Assembly (NCBI GenBank): GCA_963815645.1
Contig: CAWFHL010000004.1
Location: 124,001-188,000 of the forward strand
Length of the DNA: 64,000 bases
Direction: 5' to 3'
Source: JBBRHQ01 sp963815645
Lineage (GTDB): Bacteria > Actinomycetota > Thermoleophilia > Solirubrobacterales > 70-9
Part shown: piece by piece, positions 1 through 8,581 of the stretch
How positions within the stretch are numbered: position 1 is the stretch's first letter
How the letters are laid out: each line of letters starts with the position of its first letter
Translations under genes and position numbers: made by a program
The notes under the pieces: model-generated
The model's database searches: none
What the model was told of the DNA's origin: nothing
The model's input: only the letters and a program-made list of their open reading frames with translations

Positions 1-1
1 C

Positions 2-400
2 GTCAGCGACAACCAGCAGAACCTGGCGCTGCTCTCCTCCTGCCTGGTCGGGGCCTGCATCGGCTTCCTCTGGTTCAACGCCTTCCCGGCCTCGATCTTC
101 ATGGGCGACACCGGCTCGCTCGGCCTGGGCGGCGCGATCGGCGCCCTCGCGGTGATGACCCAGACCGAGATCCTCCTGGTGATCATCGGCGGCATCTTCG
201 TGATCGAGGCGCTCTCCGTCGCGATCCAGGTGTTCGCCTTTAAGACCTTCCGCCGCCGCGTCCTGCTGATGGCGCCGCTGCACCACCACTTCGAGATGAT
301 GGCCTGGTCGGAGACCAAGATCATGCTGCGCTTCTGGATCATCGCCGCGGTCTGCTCGGGTATCGGCTTCTCGCTTTACCAGCACTCGATCGGCCGCTAG
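2..400 (+). CDS. mraY: MraY, phospho-N-acetylmuramoyl-pentapeptide transferase (3' part only)
   Basis: Integral membrane enzyme that joins phospho-MurNAc-pentapeptide to undecaprenyl phosphate to make lipid I. The gene begins before the window; the last 132 codons are present. Visible family signatures are NAFPASIFMGDTGSL near the start of the fragment (catalytic loop with the conserved aspartate) and LHHHFE, the histidine-rich cytoplasmic loop typical of MraY. Hydrophobic stretches flank both. It opens the peptidoglycan and division cluster and is followed by murD after an 85-base gap, which contains no other gene. Confidence 0.97.
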   Translation, partial: VSDNQQNLALLSSCLVGACIGFLWFNAFPASIFMGDTGSLGLGGAIGALAVMTQTEILLVIIGGIFVIEALSVAIQVFAFKTFRRRVLLMAPLHHHFEMMAWSETKIMLRFWIIAAVCSGIGFSLYQHSIGR

Positions 401-485
401 CGGGGCCCGACCGTCTCGGCCGGCGGGTCCAAGCCCGGGCATGAGACCTACAGGTAACCCCGCCGGTAGAGCGAACAGGAAGCGC

Positions 486-1850
486 ATGAGCGAACCGCCT
501 CCGAAGAAGCCGAGGCCGGCTTTTCCGCCGGGCCCCTTCCTGGTGGTCGGGCTGGCCCGCTCCGGGGTGGCGGCGGCCGAGATGCTCCGGGCCCGGGGGG
601 AGGAGGTGATCGGGGTTGATTCGGGGCATCCGGCAGGCGCGGAAGGGCTTGCGGGCCTGGGCGTCGAAGTCAGCCTGGATGGGCAAGGAATCGAGTACCT
701 GGAGCGAGTGCGGACCGTGGTCAAGAGCCCCGGGGTGCCGCGCGAGGCGCCTGTGATCGAGGCGGCGGTGCGGCGGGGGAGCGAGGTGGTCGGTGAGCTC
801 GAGCTCGCCTGGAGGGCGATCCCGAACCGCTTCGCTGCGATCACCGGGACCAACGGCAAGACGACCACAGCAGAGCTGCTCGGCCACATCTACCGCACCG
901 CGGGGGAGCCCACCAGGGTCGCCGGGAACGTCGGCACGCCGCTCTCGGCGCTGGCCAGGGGGATCGGCGAGGAGGCGACCGTCGTCTGCGAGTGCTCGAG
1001 CTTCCAGCTCGAGGACGCCGAGAGGTTCGCTCCCGAGTGCGCCGTGCTGCTCAACATCGCTCCCGACCATCTCGATCGTCACAAGACCATGGAGGCCTAC
1101 CTCGCCGCGAAGCTGCGGGTCTTCGCCAACCAGGCCAACGAGGACGTCGCCGTCTACAACGGCGACGAGGAGCCGCTGGCCGGCCTCGACCTCGGCGGCT
1201 GCGCGCGGCGGGTTCGCTTCTGTGCCGGCGCCGACGGCTGCGAGATCGCCCTCACCGGTGGAACGATCTTCGCCGGCGGCGAGCCGCTGATCGAGGCCGA
1301 GGAGTTGCCGCTGCTCGGCGCCCACAACGTCGCCAACGCGATGGCCGCCGCCGGCGCCGGGTTGGCGATGGGCCTGAAGCGCGACGCGGTCGCGGCCGGG
1401 CTGCGCAGCTTCGCCAGCGTCCCCCACCGGCTCGAGCGGGTCGCCCGGATCGGCGGCGTCCTCTACGTCAACGACTCGAAGGCGACCAACGTCAGCGCCG
1501 CCACCACGGCGCTTCGGGCCTTCGAAGGCGGGGTCCATGTGATCCTCGGCGGGAGCCCCAAGGGGGAGTCGTTCGAGCCCCTTGCGACCCCGGTCACCGA
1601 GCGCTGCCGGGCCGCCTACCTGATCGGCGAAGCCGCGGCGGGGCTGGACGCGGCGCTCCAACCTGCGGCCGCGGCCGGGGTCCACCTGCAGCGCTGCGAA
1701 GACCTCGAGGAGGCGGTGCGCCGGGCTTCGATGGCCGCGGCCCCCGGCGAGGTTGTCCTGCTGTCCCCGGCCTGCGCCAGCTTCGACTCCTTCCGCGACT
1801 TCGAGGACCGCGGCGAGCGCTTCCGGACGATCGTCGAGGCCCTGGCGTGA
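486..1850 (+). CDS. murD: MurD, UDP-MurNAc-L-alanine:D-glutamate ligase
   Basis: Cytoplasmic Mur ligase adding D-glutamate to UDP-MurNAc-L-Ala. About 454 residues, normal for the family. An N-terminal Rossmann-like UDP-binding domain (FLVVGLARSGVAAAE, residues about 18-32) is followed by the ATP loop GTNGKTT at residues 121-127 and the C-terminal domain with HRLE and SPACASFDSF motifs typical of MurD. An in-frame ATG exists 45 bases upstream at 441, but 486 is preferred because AGGA lies just before it and the extra 15 residues are not family-like. Its TGA overlaps the GTG start of ftsW. Confidence 0.96.
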   Translation: MSEPPPKKPRPAFPPGPFLVVGLARSGVAAAEMLRARGEEVIGVDSGHPAGAEGLAGLGVEVSLDGQGIEYLERVRTVVKSPGVPREAPVIEAAVRRGSEVVGELELAWRAIPNRFAAITGTNGKTTTAELLGHIYRTAGEPTRVAGNVGTPLSALARGIGEEATVVCECSSFQLEDAERFAPECAVLLNIAPDHLDRHKTMEAYLAAKLRVFANQANEDVAVYNGDEEPLAGLDLGGCARRVRFCAGADGCEIALTGGTIFAGGEPLIEAEELPLLGAHNVANAMAAAGAGLAMGLKRDAVAAGLRSFASVPHRLERVARIGGVLYVNDSKATNVSAATTALRAFEGGVHVILGGSPKGESFEPLATPVTERCRAAYLIGEAAAGLDAALQPAAAAGVHLQRCEDLEEAVRRASMAAAPGEVVLLSPACASFDSFRDFEDRGERFRTIVEALA

Positions 1851-3139
1851 GCGCCGGGGCGCTGGCCGGTCGGCGCTCGAAGCGGAAGCGATCGAGGGCA
1901 GCGCTCTCCACCGAGTACAACCTACTGCTGACCGTGACCCTGGTCCTGCTCGCCTGCGGCGCCGTGATGGTCTTCTCGGCCAGCTCGACGACCCAGGTGC
2001 TCAGCAACGGGGGCCTCTCCAACAGCGCCTTCTACCTGAAGAGGACGATCATCTTCGGCGCCGTCGGCCTGGTGATCATGCACCTCGTCGCCCGTCACGG
2101 GCTGCTGCTGGTCCGCCGCTTGACGCCCGGCCTGCTGGTGCTCTGCTTCTTCCTGCTGCTGGCGGTGCTGGTCGCCGGCACCACGATCAACGGGGCCAGC
2201 CGCTGGATCGGCCCCAGCTCGCTGCAGATCCAGCCGTCGGAGCTCGCCAAGGTGACCCTGGTCCTCTATGGCGCCCACATGCTGGCCGCAAGGCCGAAGA
2301 TGACCCGGACAGCCGGTGGGATGATGCCCTACCTGTTGGTGGTCGGGGTCGCCTGCATGCTGGTCATCCTCGAGCCCGACCTCGGGACCGCGATGGTCAC
2401 AACCTTCGCGGCGACCGCGACCCTGATCGCCGCCGGCGCCCGGATGCGCGACCTGCTGTTGATCGCCGCCGTGGTCGCCTTCCTGGTGATGCTCGTCGTG
2501 CTCTTCGAGCCCTACCGCCGTGATCGCCTCATCGGCTTCCTCAACCCGGGGGCCGACGCCGCTGGAACGGGTTTCCAGGCTCTGCAGGCAAAGATCGCGC
2601 TCGGGTCGGGCGGGATCTTCGGTACCGGGATCGGCAACGGGGTGCAGAAGGCCTACTACCTGCCCGAGGCCCACACCGACATGATCGCGGCGGTGATCGG
2701 CGAGGAGGTGGGGTTCGTCGGGATCGCCGGGATCACCGCCCTGTTCGCGATCTTTGGCTTCGCCGGATTTCGGATCGCGCAGACCGCCAAGGACTCCTAC
2801 GGAAAGCTGCTCGCCGCGGGCCTGACGGCGCTGGTTCTCGCCCAGGCCGTGATCAACCTGTTCGCGGTGATGGGGCTCGCCCCGTTGACCGGGGTGCCGC
2901 TGCCCTTCGTCTCCTACGGAAACAGCAGTCTCCTGGTCAGCCTCTTCGCGGTTGGCCTCATCCTCAACATCGCCCGGGGCGGGACGGCGAGCGCCGCTGC
3001 GGCAAAGCCCACCGCCCGCGCTGGCAAACTCCGGGTCGTCGATGGCGGGCGCAAACGGGCCAAGAGTCGTGATAGCGGCCGGCGGCACAGCCGGGCACGT
3101 CGTACCCGCCATGGCGGTCGCCGACGAGCTTCGGGGTAG
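1847..3139 (+). CDS. ftsW: FtsW, SEDS-family septal peptidoglycan glycosyltransferase
   Basis: Polytopic membrane protein that polymerises lipid II at the division septum together with a class B penicillin-binding protein. 430 residues from a GTG that overlaps the murD stop (GTGA). After a basic N-terminal tail there are about ten hydrophobic segments. SEDS hallmarks are visible: SRWIGPSSLQIQPSELAK, LEPDLGTA, EAHTDMIAAVIGEEVG and PLPFVSYGNSSLL. The C-terminal tail of roughly 60 residues is Arg/Lys-rich and overlaps the 5' end of murG by 98 bases, so its last part may partly reflect that overlap. Confidence 0.95.
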   Translation: MSAGALAGRRSKRKRSRAALSTEYNLLLTVTLVLLACGAVMVFSASSTTQVLSNGGLSNSAFYLKRTIIFGAVGLVIMHLVARHGLLLVRRLTPGLLVLCFFLLLAVLVAGTTINGASRWIGPSSLQIQPSELAKVTLVLYGAHMLAARPKMTRTAGGMMPYLLVVGVACMLVILEPDLGTAMVTTFAATATLIAAGARMRDLLLIAAVVAFLVMLVVLFEPYRRDRLIGFLNPGADAAGTGFQALQAKIALGSGGIFGTGIGNGVQKAYYLPEAHTDMIAAVIGEEVGFVGIAGITALFAIFGFAGFRIAQTAKDSYGKLLAAGLTALVLAQAVINLFAVMGLAPLTGVPLPFVSYGNSSLLVSLFAVGLILNIARGGTASAAAAKPTARAGKLRVVDGGRKRAKSRDSGRRHSRARRTRHGGRRRASG

Positions 3140-4136
3140 GGGCGCCTCGGTCAGCTTCATCGGCACCGAGCAGAGGATCGAGGCCGATCTGGTCCCCGCG
3201 GCGGGTTACCCGATCGACTACGTCTCGGTCGGTGGCATCGACCGCAAGCGCCCGCTGCGCGCCGCGGCCGCCTCGGTCCGTGCCCTGCTCGCGGTCCGCT
3301 CGGCGCGGGGGCGGCTCCGGGAGCGGCAGGCCGAAGTCGTCATGGGGGGCGGAGGGTACGTCGCCGGGCCGGTCGGGCTAGCGGCCCTCGCGATCGGGGT
3401 TCCGCTGGTACTGACCGAGGCCGACAGCCATCTCGGGCTCGCCAACCGCCTGCTCGCGGGCCGGGCCCACCGCGTCTGTCTCGCCTTTCCGATAGACGGC
3501 CGCGACGGCGCTCGCTACCTGGTCACGGGGCGCCCTGTCCCCGAGGCGGTACTCGAGGCGGACCGCTCTGCCTCGAGGCAGAGGTTCGGGATAGAGGCCG
3601 GCGTCCGCTGCCTGCTCGTGGTAGGTGGCAGCCAGGGCGCGCGATCCGTCAACTTCGCCGCTCTCGACGCCTTTGCCGCCGACCCCGGCCGCGGGTTCGA
3701 GGTGATCCACCTGGCCGGCCGGCGCGACTATCCGGAGCTCCGTGACCGGCTCGAGGGGGTCGACGCGGGGGGCTACATCCTGCTTCCCTACGAGCCGAAT
3801 CTGGGCCAATGCCTGGCGGCGAGCGATCTCGTCCTGGGCCGCTCCGGCGGCTCGCTGTTCGAGTTCGCAGCCGCGGGGCGGCCGGCGCTGCTGGTCCCCT
3901 ATCCGCACGCGACCGCCGATCATCAGACCTCCAATGCCCGCTGGATGGAGCGGGCCGGCGCCGCCGTCCTCCTCAGCGATGAAGAGCTCTCGCCGCAGCG
4001 TCTGCGTCGCGAGGTCGGCGCGCTGCTCGACGACGGCGAACGCCTGGAGCGGATGTCGGCGGCGGCCCGCGCCCTCGCCAGGCCGGATGCCGCGGCGCGG
4101 ATCGCCGACCAGGTCCTCGCAGCTGCGGGCCGATGA
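3042..4136 (+). CDS. murG: MurG, lipid II-forming GlcNAc transferase
   Basis: Peripheral membrane GT-B glycosyltransferase converting lipid I to lipid II. 364 residues from the ATG at 3042; a longer in-frame start at 2952 adds a non-family extension inside ftsW and is rejected. The glycine-rich loop GGTAGH (residues 14-19) and the second G-loop GGSQGARSVN are visible, as is the UDP-GlcNAc site region RSGGSLFEFAAAGRPALLVP with PHATADHQ. It lies inside the run of overlapping mur genes; its TGA overlaps the murC ATG. Confidence 0.95.
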   Translation: MAGANGPRVVIAAGGTAGHVVPAMAVADELRGRGASVSFIGTEQRIEADLVPAAGYPIDYVSVGGIDRKRPLRAAAASVRALLAVRSARGRLRERQAEVVMGGGGYVAGPVGLAALAIGVPLVLTEADSHLGLANRLLAGRAHRVCLAFPIDGRDGARYLVTGRPVPEAVLEADRSASRQRFGIEAGVRCLLVVGGSQGARSVNFAALDAFAADPGRGFEVIHLAGRRDYPELRDRLEGVDAGGYILLPYEPNLGQCLAASDLVLGRSGGSLFEFAAAGRPALLVPYPHATADHQTSNARWMERAGAAVLLSDEELSPQRLRREVGALLDDGERLERMSAAARALARPDAAARIADQVLAAAGR

Positions 4137-5431
4137 AGGACCGGACCCTCCATTTCATCGGCATCGGCGGCGCCGGAATGAGCGGCCTCGCCCTGGTCTG
4201 CGATCGGCTCGGCGCCCGGGTCAGCGGCAGCGACCGCGCGGAGTCCAGCTACACCCGGAGGCTGCGCGATGCCGGGATCAAGGTCTCGATCGGGCACGAC
4301 GCCGCAAGCCTCCCTGCCGAGGCCGAGGTGGTCGTCTCGACGGCGATCGGCGCCGATAATCCCGAGCTGGCCGCGGCACGAACCAGGGGGTCGGCGATCA
4401 TCCACCGCGGCGAGCTGCTCGCGGAGCTCTGCGCCCGCAAGCGGCTGATCGCTGTCTCCGGAACCCACGGCAAGACCACGACGACGGCGATGGTGGTCTG
4501 GGCGATGCGAGCCTCCGGCCTCGATCCGGCATTCTTCCTCGGCGGCGAGCTGCCCGGCGCCGGCGGGGGAGGAGCAGCGAACTCCGGCTGGGGTGAGGGC
4601 GAGTGGGCGGTGGCCGAGGCCGATGAGAGCGACGCGAGCTTCCTGCGCCTCGAGCCCGAGATCGCCGTGGTGACCAACCTCGAGATGGACCATCACTCCA
4701 GCTGGGGATCGCTCTCCGAGCTGCAGGGGGCCTTCGAGCGATTCGCGGCTCCGGCCAAGGGCGTGGCTCTGCCCGCTGGGGGCGGTCTCGACCGGCTCGC
4801 CAAAGGCCGGACGGCGATCCTCTTCGACCAGAGATCGCCGGGGCCGGCGGCGCTCGAGCTGGCCGTGCCAGGGCGCCACAATCTGCTCGACGCGCGCGCC
4901 GCCCTGGCGGCGCTCGAGCTGGTCGGCGCCGACCTCGAAGCTGCGTCGCGGGGGCTCGCCGATTTCCCGGGAGTGAGGAGGCGGCTCGAGCTGCGGGGAA
5001 CCCGGCGCGGTGCGCGGGTCTATGACGACTACGCACACCACCCGACCGAGCTGCGGGCCGCGCTAGAGACTCTGCGCGAGCTCGGACCGCGCCGCCTGAT
5101 CGCGATCTTCCAGCCTCATCTCTATTCGCGGACGAAAGCGCTCGCCGACGATTTCGGGGCGGCCTTGGCGCTTGCCGACGAGGTGGGCGTGCTCGAGATC
5201 TACCCGGCGCGGGAGAAGCCGGTCGGCCCGCTCGCCGGAGTCAGCGGCCTGCAGGTGGCCGAGGCGGCCGCCGACCGGGCCGGCGGTCGACCGGTCTGGT
5301 GGCTGGTCGACGCCGATCGGGCCGAGGCGGCGCTTGGGCCGACCCTGGGCGAGGGCGAGATCGTCGTGACGATCGGCGCCGGTGACATCACCGAGCTCGC
5401 CGGGCGCCTCGTCGAGGGAGGGCGGTCTTGA
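4133..5431 (+). CDS. murC: MurC, UDP-MurNAc:L-alanine ligase
   Basis: Cytoplasmic Mur ligase adding L-alanine to UDP-MurNAc. 432 residues, slightly short for MurC but complete. The N-terminal dinucleotide-like motif HFIGIGGAGMSGLA, the P-loop GTHGKTTTT (residues 110-118), EADESDASFL and the C-terminal DDYAHHPTE motif are all present. ATGA overlap with murG upstream and overlap with the murB start (TTGA at the 3' end) indicate translational coupling in one operon. Confidence 0.96.
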   Translation: MKDRTLHFIGIGGAGMSGLALVCDRLGARVSGSDRAESSYTRRLRDAGIKVSIGHDAASLPAEAEVVVSTAIGADNPELAAARTRGSAIIHRGELLAELCARKRLIAVSGTHGKTTTTAMVVWAMRASGLDPAFFLGGELPGAGGGGAANSGWGEGEWAVAEADESDASFLRLEPEIAVVTNLEMDHHSSWGSLSELQGAFERFAAPAKGVALPAGGGLDRLAKGRTAILFDQRSPGPAALELAVPGRHNLLDARAALAALELVGADLEAASRGLADFPGVRRRLELRGTRRGARVYDDYAHHPTELRAALETLRELGPRRLIAIFQPHLYSRTKALADDFGAALALADEVGVLEIYPAREKPVGPLAGVSGLQVAEAAADRAGGRPVWWLVDADRAEAALGPTLGEGEIVVTIGAGDITELAGRLVEGGRS

Positions 5432-7143
5432 GCGCCGCTGAGCCGCCGCAGGGCGTCGAGCGCTCCTATCCGCTCGAGCGCCTCACCACGGTGCGCACCG
5501 GAGGCCCGGCGGACTACTTCGCCCGCCCCGCCGATCAGGCGAGGCTGCTGGAGCTGCTCGGCTGGGCCTCGGAAGAGGGGATCGCGGTAGGAGTGATCGG
5601 CTCGGGATCGAATCTGCTCGTAGCCGATGACGGATTCAGAGGACTTGCGATCAAGCTCGACGGCGGGCTTGCGGCGGTCGAGCGCCAGGGTGAGCAGATC
5701 GTCTGCGGTGGCGGCGCCCGCCTTCCCTCGGTCTCGGCCAAGGCCGCAGCATGGGGCCTCTCGGGAATCGAGTTCGGCGTCAACATCCCAGGCAGCGCAG
5801 GAGGCGCCGTGAGGATGAACGCCAACGCCTACGGGGGCGAGCTTGCGCGGGTGCTCGAGTGGGTCGACGTCTGCGCGGCCTCCGGGGCCGCCCGTCGCAG
5901 CCCTGACCAGCTCGGCTTCGCCTATCGCAGCTCGAACCTCGAGCCGGGGGAGGTCGTCTCCAGGGCGTCGTTCCGGCTGACCCCGGCCGAGCCCGAGGCG
6001 ATCCGGGCGACCCTGGAGGAGATGCGCGGGCGGCGCCGCGAGGCGCAGCCGTCCGGGATCAAGACATTCGGATCGACCTTCAAGAACCCGGACTCACCGC
6101 AGGCCGGGGGCCGAACCGCGGGTCAGCTACTCGAGGCGGCAGGCTGCCGCGGCCTGCGTCGCGGGGGAGCCCGCTTCGCCGAGAAGCACGCCAACTTCGT
6201 CGAGAACACCGGCGAGGCGAGCACCGCCGACGTGCTCGCCTTGATGGCCGAGGGGCGAGCCCGAGTCCAGGAGCGCTTCGACGTCCTGCTCGAGCCCGAG
6301 GTTCAGGTGCTGGGCCGGGTCGAGTGGCCCGAAGGCTGGGAGGGAAGAGTGAGCGCGCTCGCCCATGCGATCGCCCGTGTCCGCCCCCGCGCGGCTTGGC
6401 GCCCCCGAGCTCCGCGCGAGTGGCGCCGCCCGGCGGCTTTCGCGGCGGCGGCGGTGCTCGTCCTTGCCCTCGGCTACTGGTTCTGGCTGCGCGATTCCGG
6501 CCTGGTCGCCGTCGACAAGGTGAGGGTCGAGGGGATCCCGGCCGGATCGCCCGGTGGGGCCAAGCTCGAGCGGGCCCTGGAGCGGGCGGGGCAGCAGATG
6601 ACCACCCTGCACGTGCGGCCGCAGCTGCTCGAGCGCACCGCCTCCGACTTCCCCCTGGTGCGCTCGATCAGTGCCGAGCCGGACTTCCCCCACACGCTCT
6701 CGGTGCGGGTGGTCGAACGGCGGCCGGCGGCGCTGATCGGCAGCGGCTCCGGAGCCATCGTGGTCACCGCGGACGGCGTCCTGGTCCGCTCGCTGCCCTC
6801 CCACGGGCTCGAGCTTCCCTCCCTGCCGCTGACGGAGGCGCCGAAGCGCCCGCGGCTGCGCGGCACCGGGCTCGAGCAGGCCCAGGTCCTCGGCGCGGTT
6901 CCGAGGGCGCTCCAGCCCTATCTGGATCGCAGCTACTTCGACAGCGACCGCGGGGTCGTCGTGGAGCTCCGCGGGGGCATCGAGCTGCGCTTCGGAAGCC
7001 CAGCGCGGGCGTCCCGCAAGTGGCGCTCGGCGGCCGCCGTGCTCGCCGATCCCTCGCTGACCGCGCTCGATTATGTAGACCTCAGCTCGCCGGACCGGCC
7101 GGCGGTGGGCGGGGTCGGCCACATCCTGCCGGAGGCCCCCTGA
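5428..7143 (+). CDS. murB-ftsQ: MurB and FtsQ in a single open frame (UDP-MurNAc dehydrogenase + FtsQ/DivIB)
   Basis: One uninterrupted 571-codon frame holds two proteins normally encoded separately. Residues 1 to about 300 are MurB, the FAD enzyme reducing UDP-GlcNAc-enolpyruvate: TVRTGGPADYF, GSGSNLL, GIPGS-like VNIPGSAGGAVRMNANAYG, SGIKTFGSTFKNP and EPEVQVLG. Residues from about 308 form FtsQ: a basic cytoplasmic stretch, one membrane anchor (about 331-350, ending YWFWL), then a POTRA domain beginning VDKVRVEGIP. The start is a TTG overlapping the murC stop. No stop codon separates the halves, but a good internal ribosome site and GTG lie at the junction (6342-6351), so FtsQ may be made separately. 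A missing or extra base at the junction is equally possible. Function of each half is secure; the fusion is not. Confidence 0.85.
   Translation: MSAAEPPQGVERSYPLERLTTVRTGGPADYFARPADQARLLELLGWASEEGIAVGVIGSGSNLLVADDGFRGLAIKLDGGLAAVERQGEQIVCGGGARLPSVSAKAAAWGLSGIEFGVNIPGSAGGAVRMNANAYGGELARVLEWVDVCAASGAARRSPDQLGFAYRSSNLEPGEVVSRASFRLTPAEPEAIRATLEEMRGRRREAQPSGIKTFGSTFKNPDSPQAGGRTAGQLLEAAGCRGLRRGGARFAEKHANFVENTGEASTADVLALMAEGRARVQERFDVLLEPEVQVLGRVEWPEGWEGRVSALAHAIARVRPRAAWRPRAPREWRRPAAFAAAAVLVLALGYWFWLRDSGLVAVDKVRVEGIPAGSPGGAKLERALERAGQQMTTLHVRPQLLERTASDFPLVRSISAEPDFPHTLSVRVVERRPAALIGSGSGAIVVTADGVLVRSLPSHGLELPSLPLTEAPKRPRLRGTGLEQAQVLGAVPRALQPYLDRSYFDSDRGVVVELRGGIELRFGSPARASRKWRSAAAVLADPSLTALDYVDLSSPDRPAVGGVGHILPEAP
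6342..6351 (+). promoter_or_regulatory. Internal Shine-Dalgarno and GTG start for ftsQ
   Basis: GGGAAGA directly precedes an in-frame GTG (6349) at the MurB/FtsQ junction; the GTG overlaps an out-of-frame TGA (6350), the same GTGA layout used at other gene boundaries here. It suggests independent translation of FtsQ even though the upstream frame stays open. Confidence 0.5.
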
Positions 7144-7210
7144 GTTCCTGACGGCAGCGGCCAGAGCCCGCAGAATCCCGCTCTGCAAGCCGTGCTCCGG
7201 CTGGAAAGAA

Positions 7211-7260
7211 ACCCTCGACCTGAGGGTGAGGTCGGCAAAAGCCTCAAGTGGTGGTTGAGG
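7211..7260 (+). other. Two tandem hairpins upstream of the ftsZ promoter
   Basis: ACCCTC/GAGGGT (7211-7216 with 7222-7227, 5-base loop) and CCTCAA/TTGAGG (7242-7247 with 7255-7260, 7-base loop) are perfect stems in the 290-base gap after ftsQ. They may end the mur transcript; only a weak T-rich stretch (TATTT) follows the second. Confidence 0.4.
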
Positions 7261-7291
7261 TATTTGCGGCTGCACGAAGGGATTCGCGGGA

Positions 7292-7320
7292 TTGACAGAG
7301 GCCCCTGAATACCCTACTTT
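7292..7320 (+). promoter_or_regulatory. Probable housekeeping promoter of ftsZ
   Basis: TTGACA (7292-7297) is separated by exactly 17 bases from TACTTT (7315-7320), the best -35/-10 pair seen in the window. It would give ftsZ a leader of roughly 107 bases, which holds no recognised riboswitch. Confidence 0.7.
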
Positions 7321-7433
7321 GAGCGCGATTCCCCAGGATTCAGCGAAGGTATTCAACCTTCAAGCATTGCTGAAGCCTCGGACGGATCCAAGGCTCAACT
7401 AACTCGGTAGGTCAGTCGATAGGAATTCGGGAG

Positions 7434-8513
7434 ATGGAATCCACTTACCTCGCGGTGATCAAGGTGGTCGGTGCCGGCGGTGGAGGCACCAATGCCGTCA
7501 GCCGAATGGTCGACGCAGGCATCCGCGGCGTCGAGTTCGTCGCCGTCAACACCGACGCACAGGCGCTTCAGGCCTGTGACGCCGACATCAAGCTCTCGAT
7601 CGGCCAGGAGCTGACCCGTGGGCTCGGCGCCGGCGGCAACCCCGAGGTCGGCGCCGGCGCCGCGGCCGAGAGCCGCGACGAGATCAAGGAGGCGCTGAAG
7701 GGCGCCGACATGGTCTTCGTCACCGCCGGCGAGGGCGGCGGCACCGGGACGGGAGCCGCGCCGGTGATCGCGGAGATCGCCAAGGAGGAAATCGGCGCGC
7801 TGACCGTCGGCGCCGTGACCAAGCCGTTCGAGTTCGAGGGCAAACGGCGGATGCAGCAGGCACTCGAGGGGATCGAGAAGCTCCGCAACAACGTCGACAC
7901 CCTGATCATCGTCCCCAACGAGAAACTCCTGCAGGCCGTCGAGCGTCGCACCAGCGTGCTCGAGGCGTTCCGCCAGGCCGACGACATCCTCCGACAGGGC
8001 GTGCAGGGGATCACCGACCTGATCACGATCCCCGGACTGATCAACCTCGACTTCGCAGACGTTAGGACGATCATGCGCGACGCCGGCTCGGCCCTGATGG
8101 GCGTCGGCTCCGCGTCCGGCGAGGCCCGTGCGGTGGACGCCGCCAAGGCCGCGATCACCTCGCCCCTGATCGAGGAGTCGATCAAGGGCGCGACCGGGAT
8201 GCTGCTCAACATCACCGGCCCCGAGGACCTCGGACTGTTCGAGGTCAATGAGGCCGCCCAGCTCGTCCAGTCCGAGGCCGACGACAACGCCAACATCATC
8301 TTCGGCTCCGTGGTCGACCAGTCGATGCGCGACGAGATCCGGGTCACGGTGATCGCCACCGGATTCGAGGGCTTCGAGCTGCTCGCCCGCTCGCCCCAGA
8401 GGGTCCGGCGCCGCTATGAGAGCCGGCCCCGCGTCTCCGCGGACGACACGGATCTCCGCAGCCTCAGGGTCGAGGACGACGACATCGAGGTCCCGCCCTT
8501 CCTGCAGGACTAG
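7434..8513 (+). CDS. ftsZ: FtsZ, tubulin-like cell division GTPase
   Basis: Cytoplasmic GTPase that polymerises into the division ring. 359 residues. GGGGTNAV near residue 16, the tubulin signature GGGTGTG at 101-107 and the T7 loop NLDFADV are all present; the C-terminal end DDDIEVPPFLQD is the short conserved peptide that binds FtsA, ZipA or SepF in other bacteria. GGGAG lies just before the ATG. No ftsA lies beside it. It is the last gene of the division cluster; a hairpin follows directly. Confidence 0.98.
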   Translation: MESTYLAVIKVVGAGGGGTNAVSRMVDAGIRGVEFVAVNTDAQALQACDADIKLSIGQELTRGLGAGGNPEVGAGAAAESRDEIKEALKGADMVFVTAGEGGGTGTGAAPVIAEIAKEEIGALTVGAVTKPFEFEGKRRMQQALEGIEKLRNNVDTLIIVPNEKLLQAVERRTSVLEAFRQADDILRQGVQGITDLITIPGLINLDFADVRTIMRDAGSALMGVGSASGEARAVDAAKAAITSPLIEESIKGATGMLLNITGPEDLGLFEVNEAAQLVQSEADDNANIIFGSVVDQSMRDEIRVTVIATGFEGFELLARSPQRVRRRYESRPRVSADDTDLRSLRVEDDDIEVPPFLQD

Positions 8514-8516
8514 CTT

Positions 8517-8545
8517 CCGATCCTCGGCCGGCTGAGGAGGATCGG
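8517..8545 (+). terminator. Hairpin after ftsZ
   Basis: CCGATCCTC (8517-8525) pairs perfectly with GAGGATCGG (8537-8545) across an 11-base loop, four bases after the ftsZ stop. No U-tract follows, so it may be a weak or factor-assisted terminator. Confidence 0.5.
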
Positions 8546-8567
8546 CAGCACCGCGGAGGACGCGCGC

Positions 8568-8573
8568 TAGCCT
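8568..8573 (+). promoter_or_regulatory. -10 box of gcvT (leaderless type)
   Basis: TAGCCT eight bases before the gcvT GTG, with no Shine-Dalgarno; fits the TANNNT pattern repeated before many genes here. Confidence 0.45.
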
Positions 8574-8581
8574 GCGGCCTC

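Noticed and set aside
339..1685. Long open frames opposite murD, ftsW, gcv genes, priA and others
   Set aside because: They mirror strongly conserved genes on the other strand and are Arg/Gly/Pro-rich or Asp/Glu/His-rich, as expected from GC-rich antisense codons; no family motif seen.
8514..8581. Glycine riboswitch before gcvT
   Set aside because: Only 68 bases separate ftsZ and gcvT; they hold one simple hairpin and a -10 box, with no tandem aptamer.
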